Shown here: positions 7,196 to 13,456 of the stretch, piece after piece
How the letters are laid out: each line of letters starts with the position of its first letter
Numbering within the stretch: position 1 is the first letter of the stretch
Origin: JADZGC01 sp964391595
GTDB lineage: Bacteria; Patescibacteriota; Saccharimonadia; CAILAD01; GCA-016700035
DNA: 25,155 nucleotides
Assembly (NCBI GenBank): GCA_964391595.1
Contig: CAYMMM010000011.1
Span: forward strand, 1-25,155
Direction: 5' to 3'
Program-made: the position numbers and the translations under genes
The notes under the pieces: generated by a model
Database searches by the model: none
The model's input: only the letters and a program-made list of their open reading frames with translations
Told to the model about the DNA's origin: nothing

Positions 7196-9838
7196 CTAGC
7201 GTCGCTTTTTTTTCTTGGACTTTTTTTTCTGCTTATTAGGGTGACTAGCTGCCGTGCGTCGGATGATCCCTTTTTCGCGACCGCTGCGTTCGGATTCTTG
7301 CAAAGTACGCTTCCGACTTGTCGAACCACTCGTTCGTGCAGACTCAGTCTCACCGTCGGCGGCAATCGCAACAGCCTGCTTGGCGGCTTTCGTGATCTCT
7401 GTCTCGATAGGCTGTGACTCTGGCTGTGCTGCCAAATCGACACGCACCTTGAAGAGAGTATGGACGATCTCTGAATCAATGCGACGCTGGAGCTCCTTAA
7501 ACATACGATAGGATTCTTGCTTATACTCGACCAGTGGGTCACGTTGTGCGTAGCTCCGCAAGCCAATGCCACTACGCAGATGCTCCATCGCCTCGAGGTG
7601 CTCCAGCCAGGAAGAATCAATCGTATTGAGCGATACCATGCGCTCAATAACCATCACACCTTCATCATTAAACTCCATGTACCGCTGACGATAGACTTCC
7701 TCGACTATGTCCATAAACTGCTTAATCAGCACATCATGGTCCTTAGTCTTCTGCTCATCCTCCCAGCCCTTCTCGAGCGGGATGACGTCACGCACTCCTT
7801 CGGCCAGCTTGGCAAGATCAAGGATATCAGTCTGTTGATCTGTCGCCCCACCGATCAAAGCGCGGAACTCAGACTCAAAGAGCGGGATAAGGTCTTCTTT
7901 AAGTGAATCTTTCTTGAGGATACTCCGGCGGCGAGCATACATTATCTCGCGATGCTGGTTCATAACATCATCATATTCGACGAGATTCTTGCGGATATCG
8001 AAGTTATGACCTTCCACCTTCTTTTGCGCTGACTCGAGCGAGCGCGATACCATACGATTCTCAATTGGTGTGTCGTCTGGCAATCCAAGAGCTTCCATCA
8101 TAGTACCAATGCGTTCACTGCCGAAGATGCGCATGAGATCGTCTTCGAGCGAGACGTAGAATTGGCTCGAACCAGGATCACCTTGACGCCCAGCGCGACC
8201 ACGGAGCTGGTTGTCGATGCGGCGCGACTCATGGCGCTCGGTACCAATTACGTGCAGCCCGCCTAGCTCAGGGACGTCCTTGTCGAGCACGATGTCCGTA
8301 CCGCGACCGGCGATGTTTGTCGCCAGCGTGACAGCGGCCTTTTGACCCGCCGCAGCGATAATCTCAGCTTCTGCTTCGTTATTCTTCGCATTCAGTACGC
8401 GATGCGGCACACCTGCCTTGGTCAAAGCTCGACTAAGCAGCTCGTTTTTCTCGATCGAAACGGTACCAAGCAGAACTGGCTGACCCTTAGTATGCCGCTC
8501 GGCCACATCCTGCGCTACCGCCTCAAATTTCGCCTTCTCGGTCTTGTAGATCTTATCGGGCAAGTCCTTACGTATCATTGGTTGATGGGTCGGAATCGTC
8601 GTCACATCAAGCTTGTAAATCTTGCCAAACTCCTCAGCCTCAGTCGCAGCTGTACCAGTCATGCCTGATAGCTTCTTATATAGGCGGAAAAGATTCTGGA
8701 AGGATACCGTGGCAAGCGTCTGACTCTCCTGCTGTATCGTCACACCTTCCTTGGCCTCGATCGCTTGGTGCAAGCCCTCACTATAGCGTCTGCCGGGCAG
8801 CATGCGACCCGTAAACTCATCGACGATAATGATTTCGCCATCTGGACTCACTACATAATCCCGGTCCTTCTGGAACACAGCCTCGGCCTTGAGTGCCGCT
8901 TCGATGTGGTGCACATCCTCAATACGACCGGCCTCGTAGACATTATCTACTCCTAGTGCCTGTTCGATGCGCGCAATCCCCTCTTCAGTAATGCTGACGG
9001 CCTTCTGCTTCTCATCAAGCGTATAGTCTGTATCCTTCTTGAGACCAGCAGCGATCTTGGCAAAAGCATAGTAGCGATCGGTTGGCTTAGCATGTGCTTG
9101 TGAAATGATCAGTGGCGTACGCGCTTCATCGATCAAGATTGAGTCAACCTCGTCGACGATCGCGTAATGGAGCTCACGCTGCACCATTTGATCAATATGC
9201 TGCACCATGTTGTCACGCAGGTAATCAAAGCCGAATTCATTATTTGTCCCGTAGGTAATATCGGCGGCATAAGCTTCCTTGCGCGTCACTGGACGCAAGT
9301 GCTGCAGACGTTCATCGGCATGTGTATCGTCTAGGTACTCAGGATCGTACATATAGCTAGAATCATGCATAATCACAGCCGTCGTCAGACCAAGAAAATG
9401 ATAAATCTTGCCCATCCAGCCAGCGCCGATGCGTGCCAGATAATCATTCACGGTCACAAGATGAGCACCCTCACCCTCGAGTGCGTTCAAATACAATGGC
9501 AATGTCGCGACCAACGTCTTCCCTTCGCCGGTGCGCATTTCGGCTATACCACCCTGATGCAGAACCATACCTCCGATCAACTGTACATCGAAGTGTCGCT
9601 GCCCAATCACACGATGACTCGCCTCTCGCACTACAGCAAAGGCACGCACGAGGATGTCGTCGAGCTTTTTGCCAGCCTCAAGCTCAGCTTTGAGCTTTTC
9701 AGTCTCCTGCTGTAACTGCTTGTCACTGAGTGCCTTGATCTCATTTTCGAGCGCATTTACAGCTTCAACTCGACCGCGCAGCTTTCGTACCGCGCGCTCA
9801 TTTGGGTCACCAAAGAATCGTGTCAGAATATTTGCCAT
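7196..9838 (-). CDS. secA: Preprotein translocase ATPase SecA
   Basis: Motor ATPase of Sec protein export: it binds SecYEG at the membrane and pushes unfolded preproteins through using ATP. The 880 residues show the family layout. The Walker A motif GEGKT is at residues 104-108, followed by LVTVNDYLA. The helicase II motif DEVDS, with following LIDEARTPLI, is at 229-246. The preprotein cross-linking domain, the second RecA-like domain with TNIAGRGTDI and the QLRGRAGRQGDPGSS stretch, and the helical scaffold/wing region follow in order. The C-terminus lacks the usual Cys-rich zinc/SecB-binding motif and ends instead in a run of Lys, Arg and Ser. The ATG has only a weak AGG site, and an extended -10 predicts a very short leader. 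The gene appears separately transcribed. The identity is not in doubt. Confidence 0.98.
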   Translation of the reverse strand: MANILTRFFGDPNERAVRKLRGRVEAVNALENEIKALSDKQLQQETEKLKAELEAGKKLDDILVRAFAVVREASHRVIGQRHFDVQLIGGMVLHQGGIAEMRTGEGKTLVATLPLYLNALEGEGAHLVTVNDYLARIGAGWMGKIYHFLGLTTAVIMHDSSYMYDPEYLDDTHADERLQHLRPVTRKEAYAADITYGTNNEFGFDYLRDNMVQHIDQMVQRELHYAIVDEVDSILIDEARTPLIISQAHAKPTDRYYAFAKIAAGLKKDTDYTLDEKQKAVSITEEGIARIEQALGVDNVYEAGRIEDVHHIEAALKAEAVFQKDRDYVVSPDGEIIIVDEFTGRMLPGRRYSEGLHQAIEAKEGVTIQQESQTLATVSFQNLFRLYKKLSGMTGTAATEAEEFGKIYKLDVTTIPTHQPMIRKDLPDKIYKTEKAKFEAVAQDVAERHTKGQPVLLGTVSIEKNELLSRALTKAGVPHRVLNAKNNEAEAEIIAAAGQKAAVTLATNIAGRGTDIVLDKDVPELGGLHVIGTERHESRRIDNQLRGRAGRQGDPGSSQFYVSLEDDLMRIFGSERIGTMMEALGLPDDTPIENRMVSRSLESAQKKVEGHNFDIRKNLVEYDDVMNQHREIMYARRRSILKKDSLKEDLIPLFESEFRALIGGATDQQTDILDLAKLAEGVRDVIPLEKGWEDEQKTKDHDVLIKQFMDIVEEVYRQRYMEFNDEGVMVIERMVSLNTIDSSWLEHLEAMEHLRSGIGLRSYAQRDPLVEYKQESYRMFKELQRRIDSEIVHTLFKVRVDLAAQPESQPIETEITKAAKQAVAIAADGETESARTSGSTSRKRTLQESERSGREKGIIRRTAASHPNKQKKKSKKKKRR

Positions 9839-9849
9839 ATAACCTGATA

Positions 9850-9858
9850 AGTATAGCA
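9850..9858 (-). promoter_or_regulatory. Extended -10 promoter of secA with a very short leader
   Basis: The minus strand reads TGCTATACT, with the hexamer at 9850-9855 and TGC at 9856-9858. The predicted start is near 9843, only about 5 nt before the secA ATG at 9838. A TTGACT lies 11 nt upstream, too close to act as the -35. The gene would therefore be nearly leaderless. Confidence 0.5.
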
Positions 9859-9893
9859 GAAAACGAAGTCAACAGATACAAACCTACCAGGCA

Positions 9894-9924
9894 TAAAAAG
9901 AACCCACCGCCAACCGGCGGTGGG
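9894..9924 (-). terminator. Rho-independent terminator of the zinc-ribbon cluster
   Basis: A perfect 9-bp GC-rich stem (CCCACCGCC at 9903-9911 with GGCGGTGGG at 9916-9924, loop AACC) is followed on the minus strand by TTCTTTTTATG. It sits 16 nt after the stop of the last zinc-ribbon gene and separates that cluster from secA. Confidence 0.92.
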
Positions 9925-9939
9925 TATGTGTTGCTTTGA

Positions 9940-10464
9940 TTATTGCAGTGCTGCCATCAACGGATAGTCGATGAGATGAACACCTCGATCGCTATCGAGA
10001 TCGGCATGGAGCGCTGCCGCAATGATGGACATGACTTGCGCATCTGACAACGGAAGATGTCCATGATCGACTGCATTTTGTGCTGCCGGTGGCTCGAATG
10101 CTCGCGGGGCCACATCGGGATTATACCCGAGTACAGGCTCCTGGATGAGGTTGCTGAGCATGAAAAACCAATCTGCCTTTTCCAGAAGTTCATGGAAATC
10201 AAGAATGTCGTCAGCAGTGATCGGCTCTCCCCCTGGTCGCTCACCAAGCTCGTGCGGCAAATGCCATTCAACCACGCGCACACCACCGGATACGAGTATG
10301 TCTACTACTTGATCATCAGCGAACTTCACTTCCGTCATCCGACATACCGGACAACGGAACAAATAGGTTGATACGCCGGTATTACCGCAGGTACGGACTT
10401 GTACGTCTCGGGCGCGTAACTCCACGTCACCACACTCTGAGCAAGTTGCTCGCATGAGTGCCAT
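9940..10464 (-). CDS. Zinc-ribbon protein, 174 residues (cluster member 4)
   Basis: A small cytosolic protein with a two-knuckle zinc ribbon: Cys8-x2-Cys11 with following Gly-Asp-Val, and Cys38-Pro-x-Cys41. An acidic helical tail carries ITADDILDFHELL and DWF motifs at about residues 95-115. The open frame runs 40 codons further upstream, but the start at 10464 is chosen because GGAGGTGA sits 5 nt before it and the product then aligns with the 11012-11359 neighbour from residue 1 (MALxRATCxECGDVELR). The region past about residue 115 is an extra tail of some 60 residues not found in the neighbours. It has its own promoter and a strong terminator. The type recalls short uncharacterised actinobacterial proteins. 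No catalytic residues are visible; nucleic-acid or protein binding is plausible but unproven. Confidence 0.85.
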   Translation of the reverse strand: MALMRATCSECGDVELRARDVQVRTCGNTGVSTYLFRCPVCRMTEVKFADDQVVDILVSGGVRVVEWHLPHELGERPGGEPITADDILDFHELLEKADWFFMLSNLIQEPVLGYNPDVAPRAFEPPAAQNAVDHGHLPLSDAQVMSIIAAALHADLDSDRGVHLIDYPLMAALQ

Positions 10465-10507
10465 TATTTTCACCTCCACCCCAGCTTTGGTTGTAGTCGT
10501 TTTTTGG

Positions 10508-10536
10508 TTAATACATCGTTTCCCAGACAGAGTCAA
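10508..10536 (-). promoter_or_regulatory. Promoter for the 174-residue zinc-ribbon gene
   Basis: The minus strand has TTGACT (10531-10536), a 17-nt spacer and TATTAA (10508-10513). It predicts transcription from about 10501 and a 37-nt leader ending in a strong GGAGGTGA site. Just upstream (about 10540-10564) lies an imperfect dyad with outer arms CCCTG/CAGGG; it has no U-tract, so I do not call it a terminator. Confidence 0.6.
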
Positions 10537-10587
10537 ACGCCCTGCCGCCACAAGGACGACAGGGGTGCGCTGGCTCTCATCCACGGT

Positions 10588-10878
10588 TCAGGCTTCGGCT
10601 ATGCGCGACTTGACATCCAAATCACTGGTTGTAGTAGTCGGATCACCATAGCTGAAGACGCCCATCACTTCGGCTAGATACCAGCAAATGTGCGGCACAC
10701 CGAGAACAATGAACAAGTCACCAAACTCACGCGGGATCGCTTGCGCCCCCTGCATGCCGCAGACTGGGCACGTGAAGAGGAAGGTGGTTGCCTTCGTCTC
10801 CAGACAGGTTCTCACCTGGGTGTCTTTCAGGGAAAGCACCACGTCGCCGCAGTGCTGGCATTTTACTAAGACGAGCAT
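10588..10878 (-). CDS. Zinc-ribbon protein, 96 residues (cluster member 3)
   Basis: The shortest member of the cluster. It keeps the paired knuckles Cys7-x2-Cys10 (with Gly-Asp-Val) and Cys37-Pro-x-Cys40, the intervening QVRTC segment and the Thr/Phe-rich beta strand. The acidic DDLLDFHELL tail of its relatives is replaced by a short Thr-rich end. Two ATGs lie close together. The one at 10884 is only 3 nt from GGAGG, while the one at 10878 has 9 nt spacing and matches the N-terminus of the relatives, so I use 10878. It has its own promoter at 10932-10959. Its function is unknown; the zinc-ribbon assignment rests on the four conserved Cys. Confidence 0.82.
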   Translation of the reverse strand: MLVLVKCQHCGDVVLSLKDTQVRTCLETKATTFLFTCPVCGMQGAQAIPREFGDLFIVLGVPHICWYLAEVMGVFSYGDPTTTTSDLDVKSRIAEA

Positions 10879-10931
10879 CACCATTCACCTCCCCAGGGCT
10901 GTTGATGAAAGAATTATCAGGTACTAGAAGT

Positions 10932-10959
10932 ATTATACCATATATTACGGATATGGAAA
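10932..10959 (-). promoter_or_regulatory. Promoter for the 96-residue zinc-ribbon gene
   Basis: The minus strand has a perfect -10 TATAAT (10932-10937), a 16-nt AT-rich spacer and a weak -35 TTTCCA (10954-10959). It predicts a start near 10925 and a 47-nt leader. The -35 overlaps the short U-tract of the terminator just upstream. Confidence 0.55.
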
Positions 10960-10994
10960 GCCGGCCCACTCCCGTCTATAGGGAGCAGGCCGGC
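10955..10994 (-). terminator. Terminator-like hairpin after the 115-residue zinc-ribbon gene
   Basis: A long GC-rich stem: GCCGGCC with GGCCGGC, a CA/CA internal mismatch, then CTCCC with GGGAG around a 7-nt loop (10960-10994). It starts 17 nt after the stop codon at 11012. The U-run that follows on the minus strand is short (TTTCC), so termination may be partial. Confidence 0.65.
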
Positions 10995-11011
10995 AGAGGT
11001 TCGAGCTCGCG

Positions 11012-11359
11012 TTAGTTCGTGTCGAAACGAACCAGCGCCTCAAGCTGATCGAACCAGTCAGTGCCGTCGACGATGAGCTCGTGGAATTTGAGCAGATCGT
11101 CGTGGTTGATGGGGCTCTGGTCGTCTTTTGGGTGCTCATCGAGCTCCTTCGGAAGACGCCAGGAGGCGACGGCGCACCCAGCCAGAGTGAGCTGAGATAC
11201 CACATCATCGCCGGCTTCACGCACTTCCGTCATCCGACAGATCGGACAACGAAAATAGTAGGTTGCTGACTGTGTGTCGAGGCAGACGCGCACGTGGACG
11301 TCACAGACTCTGAGCTCGACGTCACCGCATTCTCGGCAAGTAGCACGGATCAGTGCCAT
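11012..11359 (-). CDS. Zinc-ribbon protein, 115 residues (cluster member 2)
   Basis: This looks like the prototype of the cluster. Knuckles are Cys8-x2-Cys11 (with Gly-Asp-Val) and Cys38-Pro-x-Cys41, with two extra Cys at 19 and 26. Next come a Val-rich strand and a WRLPKEL segment near residue 70, then an acidic helix with HDDLLKFHELI and DWFDQL. It matches, as I recall, a common uncharacterised actinobacterial protein type that begins MALIRATC. The ATG has AAGGA 9 nt upstream. It lies 24 nt after the stop of the 114-residue gene, with which it forms an operon. The gene is GC-rich compared with serS and lysS. A DNA, RNA or RNA-polymerase partner is possible from the ribbon and acidic tail, but nothing in the sequence decides it. 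Confidence 0.85.
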   Translation of the reverse strand: MALIRATCRECGDVELRVCDVHVRVCLDTQSATYYFRCPICRMTEVREAGDDVVSQLTLAGCAVASWRLPKELDEHPKDDQSPINHDDLLKFHELIVDGTDWFDQLEALVRFDTN

Positions 11360-11383
11360 AGGGGTACATCCTTTCGGGGAAGA

Positions 11384-11728
11384 CTACAGGTTATGGATGA
11401 CGAGTGCGTCGGTGAGCACTGCAGTACCGGGCTGCCATGACAGCAAGCGTCGGGAATCCACGGGCACACCTACCTCTCGTAGAGCATCGGGTCCATGCAC
11501 ACCAGCTCGTTCAAGTTGCTTGCGAAAAGCTGGAATACACAGCACTGCTGGCTGCTGACCACAGATTGAACACCTGAAGCTGAGCCTGAAGACCGTTCCA
11601 TTGATGATATCCTGCGTCACCTCGCACGGCCGTCGAGCCGGGTCGGCTCCACAGTGAGGGCACGGGATACGCAGGAGCGAATCATCGGATGGAAAGGCAC
11701 TGCTATCTTGAAGGTTCGATTCCGCCAT
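11384..11728 (-). CDS. Divergent zinc-ribbon protein, 114 residues (cluster member 1)
   Basis: First gene of the cluster and the most divergent. A 20-residue Ser/Asp-rich N-terminal stretch precedes the knuckles Cys23-Pro-x-Cys26 and Cys53-x2-Cys56. Between them lie an extra Cys35 and a beta segment like that of its neighbours. The C-terminal half (about 60-114) retains a hydrophobic strand-helix pattern but not the DDLLDFHELL motif. A GGGGA site sits about 6 nt before the ATG. It is the promoter-proximal gene of a two-gene unit driven by the consensus promoter at 11837-11864 through a leader of about 100 nt. I do not know its function; kinship with the next three genes rests on the Cys pattern, spacing and position. 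Confidence 0.8.
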   Translation of the reverse strand: MAESNLQDSSAFPSDDSLLRIPCPHCGADPARRPCEVTQDIINGTVFRLSFRCSICGQQPAVLCIPAFRKQLERAGVHGPDALREVGVPVDSRRLLSWQPGTAVLTDALVIHNL

Positions 11729-11830
11729 ATCATTCCCCTTTCGTAGGAAGATACGCCCAGCCGCTTAACGGATCTGAGGTGGATAGGACTGGCTGCCTTG
11801 CTAACGGGAGTTTCCCGAAAATTGGCAAAC
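11729..11830 (-). promoter_or_regulatory. Structured 100-nt leader before the zinc-ribbon operon
   Basis: The predicted leader holds a perfect hairpin (CGGGA/TCCCG, 3-nt loop, 11805-11817). Downstream there are two mutually exclusive pairings: CAGCC with a distal GGCTG, or a local CCG-TTAAG-CGG hairpin that uses part of the same GGCTG segment. A GGGGA ribosome-binding site follows. It does not match a riboswitch class I can recall. A regulatory role is inferred only from length and foldability. Confidence 0.3.
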
Positions 11831-11836
11831 CTGGTA

Positions 11837-11864
11837 ATTATACAGATTTTTTATGAAATGTCAA
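11837..11864 (-). promoter_or_regulatory. Consensus sigma70-type promoter of the zinc-ribbon operon
   Basis: The minus strand has a perfect -35 TTGACA (11859-11864), a 16-nt A/T-rich spacer and a perfect -10 TATAAT (11837-11842). Transcription is predicted from about 11830. The promoter lies immediately after the hpf stop at 11868, with no terminator between, so some read-through from lysS-serS-hpf is also likely. Confidence 0.85.
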
Positions 11865-11867
11865 TAC

Positions 11868-12224
11868 TTATTCGGTAGGCTCAGTCGTGAAAAGTGTACG
11901 TACACTGAGGCGGCGTGGTGCATGCTTCGCCTTATATTTACGGATTTGTTCCCTGAGTTTCGCCTCCAAGATATCCACAACCGTATGCGGATTCATGCTT
12001 GCTGTTTCGGCAAGAATCTCCTGCTTCGGCGCCAGCACATGAACCTTGCCATGATAGCGTTTTGCTGGATCAGCGGCCTCATCACGGTGCAGCTCTACGC
12101 GCATGCCAGTCGGACGATGGGCGTGAGGAAAGTATCGATCGAGCTTCGAGAGCTTGCGCGCTATATACCGCTCCAACTCACCATCAGCATCAAACTTCCG
12201 GACTGTGATATTCGTTTTGATCAT
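11868..12224 (-). CDS. hpf: Ribosome hibernation promoting factor, short HPF/RaiA type
   Basis: A small ribosome-binding protein that occupies the tRNA/mRNA channel of the 30S subunit in starvation and either protects or dimerises ribosomes. The 118 residues cover the single S30EA-type domain: an N-terminal MIKTNITVRKFD strand, a first helix (ELERYIARKLSKLDRYF), the central strands with VELHRDE and YHGKVHVLAP, and a second helix (DILEAKLREQIRKYKAKH). There is no C-terminal dimerisation domain, so it is a short form. Its ATG overlaps the serS stop by 4 nt (ATGA), with GGAGGAG 7 nt upstream. It is therefore translated from the lysS-serS-hpf message. Confidence 0.93.
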   Translation of the reverse strand: MIKTNITVRKFDADGELERYIARKLSKLDRYFPHAHRPTGMRVELHRDEAADPAKRYHGKVHVLAPKQEILAETASMNPHTVVDILEAKLREQIRKYKAKHAPRRLSVRTLFTTEPTE

Positions 12225-13447
12225 AGTGTGTCTCCTCCATAATATTTCTGCAGTGCCTGCGGTATGCGTACACCACCATCTGCAGTCTGATGGTTTTCAA
12301 GCAAAGCGATGAGTGTGCGGGTGCTGGTGATGGCAGTGCCATTAAGAGTGTGCGCGTGCGCCAAGTCATCTTGCTCGGTACGGTAGCGAATGTTCAGGCG
12401 CCTTGCTTGATAATCGGTGCAATTACTACAGCTGGTCAACTCGCGCCAGGTATCGTCGGTCGGATTCCAATATTCGATATCGTATTTTTCGTATGCTGGT
12501 GCAGAGAGGTCTCCGGCCGCAATGCGCACTACCCTATAGGGAATCTCCAGTGCTGTACAAATCGACTCTTCGAGTTTCAGAATGCGCTGCAGCATCGCAT
12601 CACTATCCTCAGCTCGCGTATAAGCATACATCTCAACCTTCTCAAACTGATGAACACGATAGAGTCCCTTGGAGAATTTACCATATGTCCCGGCTTCCAT
12701 CCGATAACAAGGCGAGATACCAGCTAGCAAAATTGGCTTGGCAACATCGATCACCTCATCCATATAGATACCTGTCAGTGGGAGTTCTGCAGTAGCGATG
12801 AGATTGAGGTCCTCACCTTCAATCTTGTAGATCTGACGCTCTTCACCTCGCGGCAAGAAGCCTGTGCCTTCCGCAACCCGAGCATTCACCATGTTTGGCA
12901 CCATCATGAGTTCGAAGCCAGCTTCAGCTATCATGTCACTTATGAGCGCAACACAAGCGCGCCACAATTTCACCCCGGGGCCCTTTAAGTAATAAAAACG
13001 ACTACCGGCTACTTTCGCACCTGACTCAAAATCAACAAAGCCGAGCTTCTCGTTGAGCTCGAGATGATCTTTATAGTGCTCCAGACCACTCGGCTTCGTA
13101 CCAGCTTGGCGTTCTTCGCGATTTGCTTCTTCACCACCTTCGGGGGTATTTGGCGCGATGAGGTTCGGGATATCGCCCCAGAGTACCTGCCATTCTTTCT
13201 CGATATACTGCAGCTCATCCTGCTTCTTAGAGAGTTCTTGTTTGGCATTTTGGAGGTCAGCCAGCTCTTCTGGTGTAGGCTTACCCGAGAGCTTGAGGGC
13301 AGCTCGCAGCTCATCGACTTGCGGTATCAGTTCACTACGGCGCTTGTCGAGCTTCACCCAGCGATCGATATCCACCTTGAGGCCCCTTTGAGCGCTGATG
13401 GCCTTGAGTTCATCTGTATGCTCACGGAGGTATTTGAGATCTATCAT
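12221..13447 (-). CDS. serS: Seryl-tRNA synthetase
   Basis: A class II aminoacyl-tRNA synthetase that charges tRNA-Ser and tRNA-Sec with serine in the cytosol. Of its 408 residues, about 30-110 form the N-terminal coiled-coil arm (DKRRSELIPQVDELRAAL, QELSKKQDELQYIEKEW). The catalytic core shows motif 2 (CYRMEAGTYGKFSKGLYRVHQFEK) and motif 3 (NGTAITSTRTLIALLENHQ), as well as ELTSCSNCTDYQARRL. The length is normal. The start is 9 nt after the lysS stop with no Shine-Dalgarno; a TAGAAT hexamer ends exactly 6 nt before the ATG. It overlaps hpf by 4 nt. The identity is secure. Whether the message is only co-transcribed with lysS or also starts at the ATG is open. Confidence 0.98.
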   Translation of the reverse strand: MIDLKYLREHTDELKAISAQRGLKVDIDRWVKLDKRRSELIPQVDELRAALKLSGKPTPEELADLQNAKQELSKKQDELQYIEKEWQVLWGDIPNLIAPNTPEGGEEANREERQAGTKPSGLEHYKDHLELNEKLGFVDFESGAKVAGSRFYYLKGPGVKLWRACVALISDMIAEAGFELMMVPNMVNARVAEGTGFLPRGEERQIYKIEGEDLNLIATAELPLTGIYMDEVIDVAKPILLAGISPCYRMEAGTYGKFSKGLYRVHQFEKVEMYAYTRAEDSDAMLQRILKLEESICTALEIPYRVVRIAAGDLSAPAYEKYDIEYWNPTDDTWRELTSCSNCTDYQARRLNIRYRTEQDDLAHAHTLNGTAITSTRTLIALLENHQTADGGVRIPQALQKYYGGDTL

Positions 13448-13456
13448 ATTAGTATT

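Noticed and set aside
7111..7647. Minus-strand open frame of 178 codons inside the end of secA
   Set aside because: It is an alternative frame of secA, Ser/Arg-rich, and secA continues normally through the region.
10540..10564. Possible terminator between the third and fourth zinc-ribbon genes
   Set aside because: The outer arms CCCTG/CAGGG pair but the inner stem is poor and there is no U-tract on the minus strand.
10465..10584. 40-codon N-terminal extension of the 174-residue zinc-ribbon protein
   Set aside because: It would cross a promoter and a perfect GGAGGTGA site, and the homologous neighbour starts at the internal Met.
10500..11820. Shared GGGAAAC word in two zinc-ribbon upstream regions as a common operator
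   Set aside because: Only 7 bases, at different positions relative to the promoters (spacer in one, leader in the other); likely chance.
12221..12223. UGA recoding as in some CPR lineages (Gracilibacteria, Absconditabacteria)
   Set aside because: serS ends at TGA exactly where the family ends, and no conserved protein here needs UGA read as glycine or tryptophan.
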